A stretch of DNA of 17,633 nt from Oscillibacter sp. (lineage in GTDB: Bacteria; Bacillota; Clostridia; Oscillospirales; Oscillospiraceae). The stretch covers positions 4,678 through 22,310 of the forward strand of contig DNFA01000045.1 of NCBI GenBank assembly GCA_003487665.1, given 5' to 3'. The position numbers and the translations under genes were made by a program. Below, in pieces: positions 6,317-13,840 of this stretch; the first letter of the stretch is position 1, and each line of letters starts with the position of its first letter. A model generated the notes under the pieces. The model worked only from the letters and a program-made list of their open reading frames with translations, did no database searches and was not told where the DNA came from.

Positions 6317-7765
6317 TCAGCAGCTGCGCCGCAGCAGCTCGCATACCAGCTCATAGGTGCGCTCTGTGGAGGGCACGTTCAGCCGCTCCCGCACGGAGTG
6401 TACGTCGTGCAGCTCCGGCCCCATGGACACCGCGTCCAGACCGGGGATCTTCTCCATCAGCAGTCCGCACTCCAGACCGCCGTGGGTGGCCTCCACCACG
6501 CCGTCCTTGCCGGTGAGATCCTTATACGCCGCCAGCAGGGTGTCCCGGAACTTCGACTCCCGTTTATACTGCCAGCCGGGGTACACGCCCCGCTCCGCCA
6601 CGGTGCCGCCCGCCAGCGCCGCCACAGCCCGCACCCGCTGCGCCAGCATCAGCTTCCGGGACGCGATGGACGAGCGGATGGAGAACGAGATGTGCAGGCC
6701 GTCGCCGTTCAGCTTCACCACGCCCATGTTCAGGGACGTCTGCACCAGACCGGGGAAGTCCGTGTCCATGGCCTCCACGCCCTGCGGCATGGCCGCCAGC
6801 GCCTGCACCAGCGTCGCGGTGCGCTCCGCGGGCACGGCCTTCGCCGCCTCCGCCGCCGCGCAGGTCAGGGTCACGCCGGGGTCGGTGACGGCGTACTCGT
6901 TTTTCAACGCCGCGTCAAACTCCCGGATGAACGCCGTGAACGCCGCGCCGCTGCCGGTGGGCAGCGCTACGACCGCGTCGCAGCGGGAGCAGATCACGTT
7001 GTCAAACTGGCCGCCGGAGATGGCCGCCAGCCGCAGGCCGGGGAATTTTTCCAACGCCGCGGCCAGAACCCGCCCCATGAGCCGGTTGGCGCTGCCGCGT
7101 CCCAGATGGATGTCCGCGCCGGAGTGACCGCCTTGCAAGCCGGCCACGGTGATGCCGAAGCCCTCCGTGCCCGCCGCGTCGGTCAGCTCTGCGGGCAGCA
7201 GGCAGTCGGAGCGCATGCCGCCCGCGCAGGACACGGTGAACACGCCCTCCAGCTCGGAGTCCAGGTTCAGCAGCTTTTTACCCTTCAGGTCGGAGCAGTC
7301 CAGCGCGAACGCGCCGTCCATGCCCACCTCCTCGTCCACGGTGAACACCGCCTCGACGGGCGGATGTACCAGCGTATCATCCGACAGGATCGCCAGGATT
7401 ATGGCCACGGCAATGCAGTTGTCGCCGCCCAGCGACGTCTTGTCCGCCCAGACCCACTCACCGTCGGTCATCAGGTCGAGCCCCTCGCGGGTCATGTCCT
7501 TGGTGCAGTCGTCGGTCTTGGCGCACACCATGTCGATGTGTCCCTGTAAAATGATCGGCTCGGCGCTCTCGCAGCCGGGGGACGCCGGCTTCCAGATCAC
7601 CACGTTGTTGCACGGCTCCTGCCGGTACTTCAATCCCAGCTCTTCGGCAAAGCTCACGCACAGATCGCTGATGATCTTCGTGTTGCCGCTGCCGTGAGGC
7701 ACCGAGCACAGCTTTTCAAAATATGCAAATACCTTTTCCGGCTTCAAGCCCTTCAGAACAGCCAT
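6317..7765 (-). CDS. pepD: Aminoacyl-histidine dipeptidase (PepD-like, M20 family)
   Basis: The 482-residue protein is a cytosolic dizinc exopeptidase of the M20C (PepD/Xaa-His dipeptidase) type, which splits dipeptides such as beta-Ala-His. Expected metal and catalytic residues are all visible: GHIDMV (H76, D78), LGGDN (D115), VDEEVGM (E145 base, E146 ligand), LDSE (D169) and a late ligand in GPELHDVHS. The usual dimerisation (lid) domain lies between. Length fits the family (about 485). The frame is open to 7822, but GGAG stands 7 bases before ATG 7765 and only 1 base before ATG 7771, so 7765 is chosen; the longer reading would also run across the promoter. It is a single-gene unit. Function is general peptide use; a link to the transporters on either side is not shown. 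Confidence 0.92.
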   Translation of the reverse strand: MAVLKGLKPEKVFAYFEKLCSVPHGSGNTKIISDLCVSFAEELGLKYRQEPCNNVVIWKPASPGCESAEPIILQGHIDMVCAKTDDCTKDMTREGLDLMTDGEWVWADKTSLGGDNCIAVAIILAILSDDTLVHPPVEAVFTVDEEVGMDGAFALDCSDLKGKKLLNLDSELEGVFTVSCAGGMRSDCLLPAELTDAAGTEGFGITVAGLQGGHSGADIHLGRGSANRLMGRVLAAALEKFPGLRLAAISGGQFDNVICSRCDAVVALPTGSGAAFTAFIREFDAALKNEYAVTDPGVTLTCAAAEAAKAVPAERTATLVQALAAMPQGVEAMDTDFPGLVQTSLNMGVVKLNGDGLHISFSIRSSIASRKLMLAQRVRAVAALAGGTVAERGVYPGWQYKRESKFRDTLLAAYKDLTGKDGVVEATHGGLECGLLMEKIPGLDAVSMGPELHDVHSVRERLNVPSTERTYELVCELLRRSC

Positions 7766-7812
7766 TTTCATACTCCTTTCCAAGGCAGGCGCGGTCTCCG
7801 CGCCGCACACAC

Positions 7813-7841
7813 AGTATAGCATAACCGTCCATCGCCCGCAA
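7813..7841 (-). promoter_or_regulatory. Promoter of pepD
   Basis: On the minus strand, -35 TTGCGG (7836-7841), 17-bp spacer, -10 TATACT with an upstream TG (extended -10; 7813-7818). The leader is about 40 bases. Confidence 0.75.
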
Positions 7842-7856
7842 GCGATTCCTTATGTG

Positions 7857-7888
7857 CACACAGCCCATGCTTTCGCATGGGCTGTGTG
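7857..7888. terminator. Stem-loop at the end of the ABC importer operon
   Basis: A perfect 14-bp stem (cacacagcccatgc and its complement) with a 4-base loop lies 14 bases past the last gene of the operon. No T-run follows on the minus strand, so it is either a weak terminator or an RNA 3'-end protector. It ends just before the pepD promoter. Confidence 0.6.
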
Positions 7889-7902
7889 TTCGGAATACAT
7901 TA

Positions 7903-8373
7903 TCAAATGTCGCCCAGACCCATATCGTCCTCGGTGTTGGGCACTTCCTCATCGTCCAGATCGGCGGAGGGTGCGGGGATGAACTCCTCCAGATAGGCCT
8001 CCTCCGGCAGACCGGCCATATACGCCGGCAGGTTGATGATGACACTGTCGATGCTGTGGGGCAGCGTCAGCTTGTACGTCTCGGTCGTCTCGCTGCCGCC
8101 CTTCTGCTGCATGACCTCCACGGTCAACTCCAGTCTGTCGCCGATGTTGGTGACCATGCAGCGCTCCTTGTCGTACAGCTTGGAGATCTGCTCGCCGTTC
8201 ACATACACGGTGATCTTATAGGGTGCGGCCACGGACTGACCGTCCTTATCCAGCGCGCGGTTGTCGAAATAGACGGTGTGGCCGCGGCCGATGCGCAGCA
8301 TCAGCACGGCGACGAGCACCAGCACCAGAACGAAGGCGATACGGATGATCCACGAACGTTTCGTCGTTTTCAT
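7903..8373 (-). CDS. Small membrane-anchored acidic protein of the ABC importer operon
   Basis: I do not recognise a characterised function; it may belong to the DUF6672 type found beside clostridial sugar-type permeases, but this is from memory and unsure. The 156-residue protein has a basic start, one membrane segment (about residues 10-27: IRIAFVLVLVLVAVLML), a beta-rich outer part (about 31-118) and a very acidic tail (about 124-156, with SADLDDEEVPNTEDDMGLGDI-like composition). There is no lipobox, so it is likely a signal-anchored protein facing outwards. ATG 8373 overlaps the permease stop in an ATGA junction, so it is translated with the transporter, and it is the last gene of the operon. 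An accessory or assembly role for the importer is inference. Confidence 0.75.
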   Translation of the reverse strand: MKTTKRSWIIRIAFVLVLVLVAVLMLRIGRGHTVYFDNRALDKDGQSVAAPYKITVYVNGEQISKLYDKERCMVTNIGDRLELTVEVMQQKGGSETTETYKLTLPHSIDSVIINLPAYMAGLPEEAYLEEFIPAPSADLDDEEVPNTEDDMGLGDI

Positions 8374-9491
8374 ACGGTCTTCCCCTCCTCCTCGGCTTTC
8401 TGCTCAATGGCCAGCTGCTGACCCAGCGTGCGGTTCTCCTTGCGCTTCTTGGCCTCGTACATGACCAGCGCCACGGTGATGACGGCGTAGGACACGAACA
8501 CGCGGAAATACTCGCCGATCATGGAGTCGCCGGTGATCTTGGTACCGGCGGCCGGCGCCACGATGAACATGGTGTGGAACAGGATAACGCCCAGGAACAC
8601 GTTGCCGATGGACGCCTTTTCCACGGACGCGCCGCCCACCAGCAGCGCGGCGATGCAGAACATGCCGATGTTGGTATGCGCCGTATAGGTGGGGAAGTTG
8701 CCCATGTTCTGCAGGTAGATGATCATGCCGAAGCCCGCGAACACGGTGGACATGACGATGGAGATCAGGCGGGTGCGATCCACGTTGATACCGGCGTCAC
8801 GCGCCACGTTCATATCCTGACCCACCGCGCGCATGTCCTGACCCAGCTTCGTGCGGCGGAACCACACGATGAACAGGCAGGCCAGCGCGATGACGATCAG
8901 CGTCAGCACGGGGATCTTCACGCCGCCCACATAGACGGCCAGCGCGTTATCCACGCTCTGCCGCATCTGCAGCAGGCTGACGGTGTTGCGGATACCGTAG
9001 CCGCGGGGCAGCTTCAGCGTGTTGTGGATGATGGGGATGATGGGTCCCATCATATACAGCACGATCAGCTGGTACACACCGGTCATACAGTAGGCGATAA
9101 AGTAGCTGGTGACCATCTCGCGGCCCTTGGCGCGGTTCAGGATGCTGCCGCACATAAGGCCCAACAGGATGGACAGGGGGATGGACAGGATGGCTGCCAG
9201 CACCAGACCGGGGATACCCCAGATCTGCCAGTCCGCCACCAGGATCAGCGCGATCTCGCCGGCCATGGCGCCCAGCGTCATGGCGAAGTTCAGACCCATA
9301 CCGGCCATAATGGGGATCAGCAGGCTCAGGATCAGGAAGGAGTTGCGCCCCAGGCGGGTCACAGCCTCGTTGATGATGTAGTTCACCGGCAGGCCGGACA
9401 CGGGAATGAGCACGGCGCAGATGAGGATGAACAGGATGGGCACCGAGTTTTTGCCCAGGAACTGCTTCACGTTGAATGTCTTGGTTTTCAT
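8370..9491 (-). CDS. ABC importer permease, RbsC-like (second permease)
   Basis: The 373-residue membrane protein belongs to the branched-chain amino acid / ribose permease superfamily (BPD_transp_2). Hydrophobic helices cover about residues 13-345 and the C-terminus is charged and cytosolic. The ATPase-contact loop reads GQDMNVARDAGINVDRTRL, followed by a small-residue-rich block LLVGGASVEKASIGN, both also present in the sister permease upstream (GSNPAFARAAGINVDRMRL; LIGGASVNKASIGN). The two are diverged paralogs that should form a heterodimeric channel. The gene starts 1 base after the sister gene stops, with a GGGGG-rich ribosome site, and overlaps the next gene by 4 bases. Confidence 0.93.
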   Translation of the reverse strand: MKTKTFNVKQFLGKNSVPILFILICAVLIPVSGLPVNYIINEAVTRLGRNSFLILSLLIPIMAGMGLNFAMTLGAMAGEIALILVADWQIWGIPGLVLAAILSIPLSILLGLMCGSILNRAKGREMVTSYFIAYCMTGVYQLIVLYMMGPIIPIIHNTLKLPRGYGIRNTVSLLQMRQSVDNALAVYVGGVKIPVLTLIVIALACLFIVWFRRTKLGQDMRAVGQDMNVARDAGINVDRTRLISIVMSTVFAGFGMIIYLQNMGNFPTYTAHTNIGMFCIAALLVGGASVEKASIGNVFLGVILFHTMFIVAPAAGTKITGDSMIGEYFRVFVSYAVITVALVMYEAKKRKENRTLGQQLAIEQKAEEEGKTV

Positions 9492-9492
9492 G

Positions 9493-10572
9493 TCAGCGCC
9501 CCCTTTCCGTCTTTCTGGTCAGGGCGTAGAGGATCATGCCGTTGGACACCACGATGCGGATGACCTCGCTCATATCCATCTGGAAAGCGGCGCTCATCAC
9601 GGTGGGGGTCATTGTCACGATGCCCTGATACAGGATCGTACCGATAATCACATTGCCGATGGACGCCTTGTTCACCGACGCGCCGCCGATCAGGATGGCG
9701 GCCACGGCGGGCATGGCCATCCAGAAGGGGCCGTTGTACAGCTGCACAAAGCCGAAGCCCTGCTCGTACACCAGAATGCCCAGCGCGCCCAGCCAGGTGG
9801 ACATGATGACGGAGATAAGCCGCATTCTGTCCACATTGATGCCCGCGGCGCGGGCGAAGGCGGGGTTGGAGCCGACGGCGGTCATGGCGGTGCCGGTCTT
9901 GGTGTGCAGGAACGCCCACATCAGAACGGCCAGCAGCGCGAAGAACAGCAGCGTGCCGGTGGGGATCACCAGATTGATGCCGATGCTGTTCAGGTCGATG
10001 GTCAGAATGTTGGCCAGCGCCTTGTCGTAATAGCCCTCCAGCGAGATGACGGTACGCAGACCGCTGGCGGAGAAGCCCCACACCATGGTGGGATGCTTAT
10101 ACGGCAGCAGCAGCCACATCATGCACATGAAGGACACGGACGAGAAGCCCACATAGGTGGCGATCATCATCTCGCCGCCCTTGATCTTGTTCAGCAGCCA
10201 GCCGTAGCCGCCGCCGAACAGCAGAGCAAAGGGCGTGGCGATGAGGATGGCCATAAGGAAGCTGGCAAAGCCGGTGTAGCCCAGCTCAATGGACAGCGTG
10301 GCGCCCAGCAGTCCGGACACGATACCCAGCGGCAGGCCGAAGTTCAGGCCGCAGCCGGAGTGCACCATGGGCACCATGGCCAGCACCATCACGGCGTTCC
10401 AGCTGAAACGGGTGATGATATTGGTGATCTGCGTGGGGAAATCCAGCCCCACGATGGGAGCGGCGATGAGCAGCAGCAGCAGGAAGCACGCGATGATCAG
10501 ACGCGGCAGGCCGAAGCTGTCCAGCAGCTCTCTGAATTTTGACTTGTTTCCAAGTGTGGTCGTATTGCCCAT
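9493..10572 (-). CDS. ABC importer permease, RbsC-like (first permease)
   Basis: The 359-residue membrane protein of the BPD_transp_2 type has a first helix at about residues 23-43 and about nine more. The coupling motif GSNPAFARAAGINVDRMRL and the block ILIGGASVNKASIGN mirror those of the second permease. AGGAGG sits 5 bases before ATG and overlaps the stop region of the ATPase gene, so the two are tightly linked. Together with the second permease and the double-domain ATPase it should import the ligand of the DUF3798-type lipoprotein. Specificity cannot be read from the permease. Confidence 0.93.
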   Translation of the reverse strand: MGNTTTLGNKSKFRELLDSFGLPRLIIACFLLLLLIAAPIVGLDFPTQITNIITRFSWNAVMVLAMVPMVHSGCGLNFGLPLGIVSGLLGATLSIELGYTGFASFLMAILIATPFALLFGGGYGWLLNKIKGGEMMIATYVGFSSVSFMCMMWLLLPYKHPTMVWGFSASGLRTVISLEGYYDKALANILTIDLNSIGINLVIPTGTLLFFALLAVLMWAFLHTKTGTAMTAVGSNPAFARAAGINVDRMRLISVIMSTWLGALGILVYEQGFGFVQLYNGPFWMAMPAVAAILIGGASVNKASIGNVIIGTILYQGIVTMTPTVMSAAFQMDMSEVIRIVVSNGMILYALTRKTERGR

Positions 10573-10582
10573 TTCTTCCTCC

Positions 10583-12169
10583 TTACTTCACCTGGCTGAC
10601 CATGAGCATACCGAACTCCTCGGAGGAATGGTCAGCAGGCAGTATCCCGGCGATCCTGCCGCCGGAGACGATGGCGATGCGGTCGCAGACCTGGCGCAGC
10701 TCCTCCAGCTCGGAGGAGATCATCACCACCGTGACGCCGGACTCGCGGTTGAATTTCTTCAGTGCCTCCAGCACCAGCGCCTTGGCGCCCACGTCGATAC
10801 CGCGGGTAGGCTCGGACACAAAGAGGAAGCGGGGCTCCAGCGCGAACGCCTTGGCCAGGCACACCTTCTGCTGGTTGCCGCCGGACAGCTCTCTGGCCTT
10901 CTGCCCGGAGCCGGTGCACTTGATCTGCAGCTCCTCAATATACTGGTTCGTCACCTGGTGGATGGCCTTCTCGTCGCGCCATGTGAAGAAGCCCAGCCGC
11001 TTCAGGAACTTATTCTGCACCTGCATGGCGGGGAACGCCACGTTCCACTCCAGCGACTCGTCCAGCAGCAGACCCACGCCGCGCCGATCCTCGGACACGA
11101 AGGCCAGCTGGGAGTCCAGACACTTCCGGGGGCTGTTCAGCGCGATGGGCTTGCCGTCGAATTCCACGGTGCCGCCCGCCTCGTACAGACCCATCACACC
11201 GTTGGGGATGCCCAGCTTGCCCTGGCCGGCCAGACCGCCGATGCCCAGGATCTCGCCCTCCTTCACGTCCAGATCCACGTTGCGGACGATCTCGCCGGGC
11301 ATATCCACCCACAGCTTGCGGATGGACATAATGGTGCGGGCATCGGAGTGGTCGCGGATGTCGTGGGCAGCGCCGCCGGCAGCCACCTCGCGCCCCACCA
11401 TGTAGTGGGTGATGTCGCGGACGTCCGTCTCGCGGGCGGCCACGTCCTTGACAACGTAGCCATCCCGCATGATGACCACCTTATCGCACACCGACAGGAT
11501 CTCCTGCAGGCGGTGGGTGATGAAGATCACGGCGATGCCCCGGGAGGCCATGCCGCGGATGGAATCCAGCAGCGCCTGCGCCTCCTGCTCGGTGAGCACG
11601 GCGGTGGGCTCATCCAGGATCAGCAGCTTCAGGTTCTCCTTGCTCAGCTCGCGGGCGATCTCCGTGAACTGCTTGTGACCCACGGGCATGCTGCTGATGA
11701 CCATCTTCTGATCGATATCCACGCCCATCTTCTCGATGGCTTTTGCGGCGCGGTTATCCATTTCCTTATAGTCGAGAGTGTCCAGACGCTGGCCGAACAC
11801 TTCTGAAATGACGCTTTTTTTCTTGGGTTCGCGGTTGAGGAGGATGTTCTCCGTGGCGGTGAAGCCGGGGATCAGGGAGAACTCCTGGTGCACCATGCCG
11901 ATACCGGCCTTCAGTGCGTCGAAGGGCGTGTTGAATTGTACCTTCTCCCCTTCGATCAGGACGTCCCCCTCATAGCCGCCCGTCTCGCGGATCACGTCCA
12001 TGCCAAACAGTATTTTCATCAAAGTGCTCTTGCCGGCGCCGTTCTCGCCCACCAGACCCAGCACCTGCCCTGCCTCCAGGGTAAAGTTGATGTCCGTGAG
12101 CACTTGATTGCCGAAAAAGCCCTTTTTGATATTCCGCATCTCAAGCAGCGGAGCATTGTTCTTTTCCAT
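10583..12169 (-). CDS. Sugar-type ABC importer ATPase with two nucleotide-binding domains
   Basis: The 528-residue cytosolic protein has two fused ABC domains, as in RbsA/MglA. Domain 1 is intact in Walker A (GENGAGKST, 41-49), Q-loop (VHQE, 93-96), Walker B (LLILDEP, 182-188) and switch His (ITHR, 219), but its signature reads MPVGHKQ (161-167) where LSVGQQQ is usual. Domain 2 has the good signature LSGGNQQ (428-434), but its P-loop ends GQGKL (no Ser/Thr after Lys) and its Walker B reads FLFVSEP with Ser452 for the usual Asp. So one composite site (Walker A1 with signature 2) looks active and the other does not. Start: AGGG is 6 bases before ATG 12169; an ATG two codons upstream (12175) abuts the ribosome site. 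It lies second in the operon, after the binding protein. Confidence 0.95.
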   Translation of the reverse strand: MEKNNAPLLEMRNIKKGFFGNQVLTDINFTLEAGQVLGLVGENGAGKSTLMKILFGMDVIRETGGYEGDVLIEGEKVQFNTPFDALKAGIGMVHQEFSLIPGFTATENILLNREPKKKSVISEVFGQRLDTLDYKEMDNRAAKAIEKMGVDIDQKMVISSMPVGHKQFTEIARELSKENLKLLILDEPTAVLTEQEAQALLDSIRGMASRGIAVIFITHRLQEILSVCDKVVIMRDGYVVKDVAARETDVRDITHYMVGREVAAGGAAHDIRDHSDARTIMSIRKLWVDMPGEIVRNVDLDVKEGEILGIGGLAGQGKLGIPNGVMGLYEAGGTVEFDGKPIALNSPRKCLDSQLAFVSEDRRGVGLLLDESLEWNVAFPAMQVQNKFLKRLGFFTWRDEKAIHQVTNQYIEELQIKCTGSGQKARELSGGNQQKVCLAKAFALEPRFLFVSEPTRGIDVGAKALVLEALKKFNRESGVTVVMISSELEELRQVCDRIAIVSGGRIAGILPADHSSEEFGMLMVSQVK

Positions 12170-12188
12170 ATTCATCCCTACTTATAGC

Positions 12189-12220
12189 AGCGGAGAGGGA
12201 GGATGCCCTCCCTCCCCGCT
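12189..12220. promoter_or_regulatory. Stem-loop between ABC binding-protein gene and ATPase gene
   Basis: A 14-position stem with one A-C mismatch (agcggagagggagg / cctccctccccgct), loop atgc, without a T-run on the coding strand. It holds the same place as 4587-4621 in the TRAP operon and is likely to favour binding-protein message over the rest of the operon. Confidence 0.55.
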
Positions 12221-12245
12221 TTGATGGCAGCTTAAAAAGCCTGTG

Positions 12246-13469
12246 TCAGCTGATGGTGAAGTACTTCTCCGGGATCTCCACGTCGGCATTGCCCATGAAG
12301 TGGCCGGGATCGCCCATGATATAGGTATCCTGATAGATCAGGAACACGTTATCGGACTTCACGCCGGTGGTGGCGTTGGTGTAGCCGGCGCCGTTCCAGG
12401 CCGCCTTGGGAGAGTAGACCTGCAGCGCGGCAGCCACGTCGTCCATATCCAGCAGCTCGCTCTTGCCGTCCAGCACGTTCTTGGCGTGCAGGGCCAGACC
12501 GGCGGACAGGGTGTAGCCGTAGGAGTAAGCCCAGGTACCGAAGTGATCGGCGCCGCCCTTCTCAACGATGGCGGACTCGACCTTGTTCAGGATCTTCTCG
12601 AAATCACCGGCTTCCTCGGTCAGATCCAGACCCAGAGCACCGGGATAGCCCATCAGGGGAGAGGGCAGGTCGGCCTCGATGAAGTAGCCGCCGCACTCCA
12701 GCAGGCGCTTCAGCAGAGGCTCGGTGTGCGCATCGTTGGTGCAGAAGTAAGCAGCCTTCTGGCCGTACTTCTCGACCCAAGCGGGCACCTGCTCCAGAAT
12801 GTAAGCCTGAGCGCCGGAAACGCCCACGTCAGAGGTAGGATCGGGAGCCGTCTCCAGGACGAACTTCATGCCGAACTCCTCGCAGGCGGCCTTCATGATG
12901 GCCACGCGGCGGCTCATAGTCTCGTAGGACATGTGGCGGGGGAAGGAGATATGTACGAAGGTATCGCAGCCCAGCTCGTGAGCGGTGCGGATGATCAGGT
13001 AGCCGCGGGAGACGAAGTCATTGTTGGTGACCAGGTCGGCAGCGGAGCCGATCTCGGGCAGATCCTCGTGGGACTCACCTGCGATGCAGATGATGTCGGG
13101 GCGAGCCTCCTTGATCTTGCGGAAAGCCTCGGTGGTGCCGGGGACAGCCTGATTGACGATGATGGCCTTCATCAGGGGGTCGGCGGACAGGTTCACGATG
13201 CTCTGGATGGTGGTCTCGGTCTCCTCGGTGAAGTTGTCGGGATAGATGGCCAGCTGGACCATATCCTCGCCATACTCCTTCTGGAAGGCCTCGGCGCCGC
13301 GGCGGTCGTCCTCGGACTGAGAGACGGAACCGGTCACGATACCGATCTTGTAGGGCACGGTGTCGGTCTTGTCGTTGTTGTTGGGCTCATCGTTGTTCTT
13401 CTTGTCACCGCAGGCGACCAGAGAGAAAGCCATGATGAGAGCCAGCAGCAGAGAAACTACTTTTTTCAT
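12246..13469 (-). CDS. DUF3798-type ABC importer binding lipoprotein
   Basis: The 407-residue protein has a lipoprotein signal (MKKVVSLLLALIMAFSLVAC, Cys20), a short Asn/Asp-rich linker and then a type I periplasmic-binding-protein-like body that starts PYKIGIVTGSVSQSEDDRRG. The overall sequence looks like the DUF3798 family (recognised from memory), whose ligand is not known to me. Other traits are AIIVNQAVPGTTEAF, a Cys-containing ICIAGESHEDLPE stretch and a GGADHFGTWAYSYGYT block near the C-terminus. Although it heads an operon with RbsA/RbsC-like partners, it is not a plain ribose or galactose binder. GGAGG stands 5 bases before ATG 13469; the TTG further up (13481) lies inside the ribosome site and is rejected. 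A strong promoter with a structured leader suggests high, possibly controlled expression. Confidence 0.9.
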   Translation of the reverse strand: MKKVVSLLLALIMAFSLVACGDKKNNDEPNNNDKTDTVPYKIGIVTGSVSQSEDDRRGAEAFQKEYGEDMVQLAIYPDNFTEETETTIQSIVNLSADPLMKAIIVNQAVPGTTEAFRKIKEARPDIICIAGESHEDLPEIGSAADLVTNNDFVSRGYLIIRTAHELGCDTFVHISFPRHMSYETMSRRVAIMKAACEEFGMKFVLETAPDPTSDVGVSGAQAYILEQVPAWVEKYGQKAAYFCTNDAHTEPLLKRLLECGGYFIEADLPSPLMGYPGALGLDLTEEAGDFEKILNKVESAIVEKGGADHFGTWAYSYGYTLSAGLALHAKNVLDGKSELLDMDDVAAALQVYSPKAAWNGAGYTNATTGVKSDNVFLIYQDTYIMGDPGHFMGNADVEIPEKYFTIS

Positions 13470-13502
13470 GTTTACCTCCAAATTCCTTTTTCATAGTCTG
13501 TC

Positions 13503-13547
13503 GTTTCCTCCGCCAGAAGGAAACGGCGAACAGGGCGCGCCCTGTTC
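13503..13547 (-). promoter_or_regulatory. Two stem-loops in the leader of the ABC importer operon
   Basis: A perfect 20-bp palindrome lies at 13528-13547 (half site GAACAGGGCG), beside a 7-bp stem at 13503-13524 (gtttcct / aggaaac). Both fall between the predicted start of transcription and the ribosome site. They could be an operator for a repressor or RNA structures; no T-run or known riboswitch core is seen. Confidence 0.5.
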
Positions 13548-13560
13548 TTTTCTATGCATT

Positions 13561-13577
13561 TGGGTGCTGTGCACCCA
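13561..13577. promoter_or_regulatory. Palindrome at the start of transcription of the ABC importer operon
   Basis: TGGGTGC and GCACCCA flank TGT. The palindrome starts 6 bases downstream of the -10 box, so it covers the likely first transcribed bases. This is a classic place for a repressor site, and it would also form a 5'-terminal hairpin in the RNA. Confidence 0.5.
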
Positions 13578-13582
13578 TTTGA

Positions 13583-13611
13583 TTTTAACAGATTCGTTCA
13601 CACTCTGTCAA
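13583..13611 (-). promoter_or_regulatory. Promoter of the ABC importer operon
   Basis: On the minus strand, consensus -35 TTGACA (13606-13611), 17-bp spacer, -10 TTAAAA (13583-13588). The leader to ATG 13469 is about 107 bases. The stretch from here to the thrS terminator (13612-13796) is T-rich and I see nothing else in it. Confidence 0.75.
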
Positions 13612-13796
13612 CACATTTATGTCCCTGAGAGATGTGCACGGGCACGCATCTGTGTTTTTCTCAGGCACACTTTCGCACTTTTTCAGCACTTTTCCCGCCA
13701 TTCTCCGTATTTTGCGGCCACTTTTCCCCCGTAACCGTCTGTTTTGTCAAAATAAACATTTCTTTTGGCGAAATCCGTTTTCTGTCTGTTTACAGC

Positions 13797-13826
13797 AAAA
13801 GAGACAGGCTCGCGCCTGTCTCTTTT
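13797..13826. terminator. Intrinsic terminator of thrS (bidirectional)
   Basis: A 9-bp stem gagacaggc / gcctgtctc with loop tcgc is flanked by AAAA and TTTT. It is 15 bases beyond the thrS stop codon. Confidence 0.88.
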
Positions 13827-13840
13827 GTCTATGACACTTG

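Noticed and set aside
13470..13481. TTG start four codons before the DUF3798 lipoprotein ATG
   Set aside because: The TTG is part of the ribosome-binding GGAGG region itself; the ATG at 13469 gives a standard lipoprotein signal.
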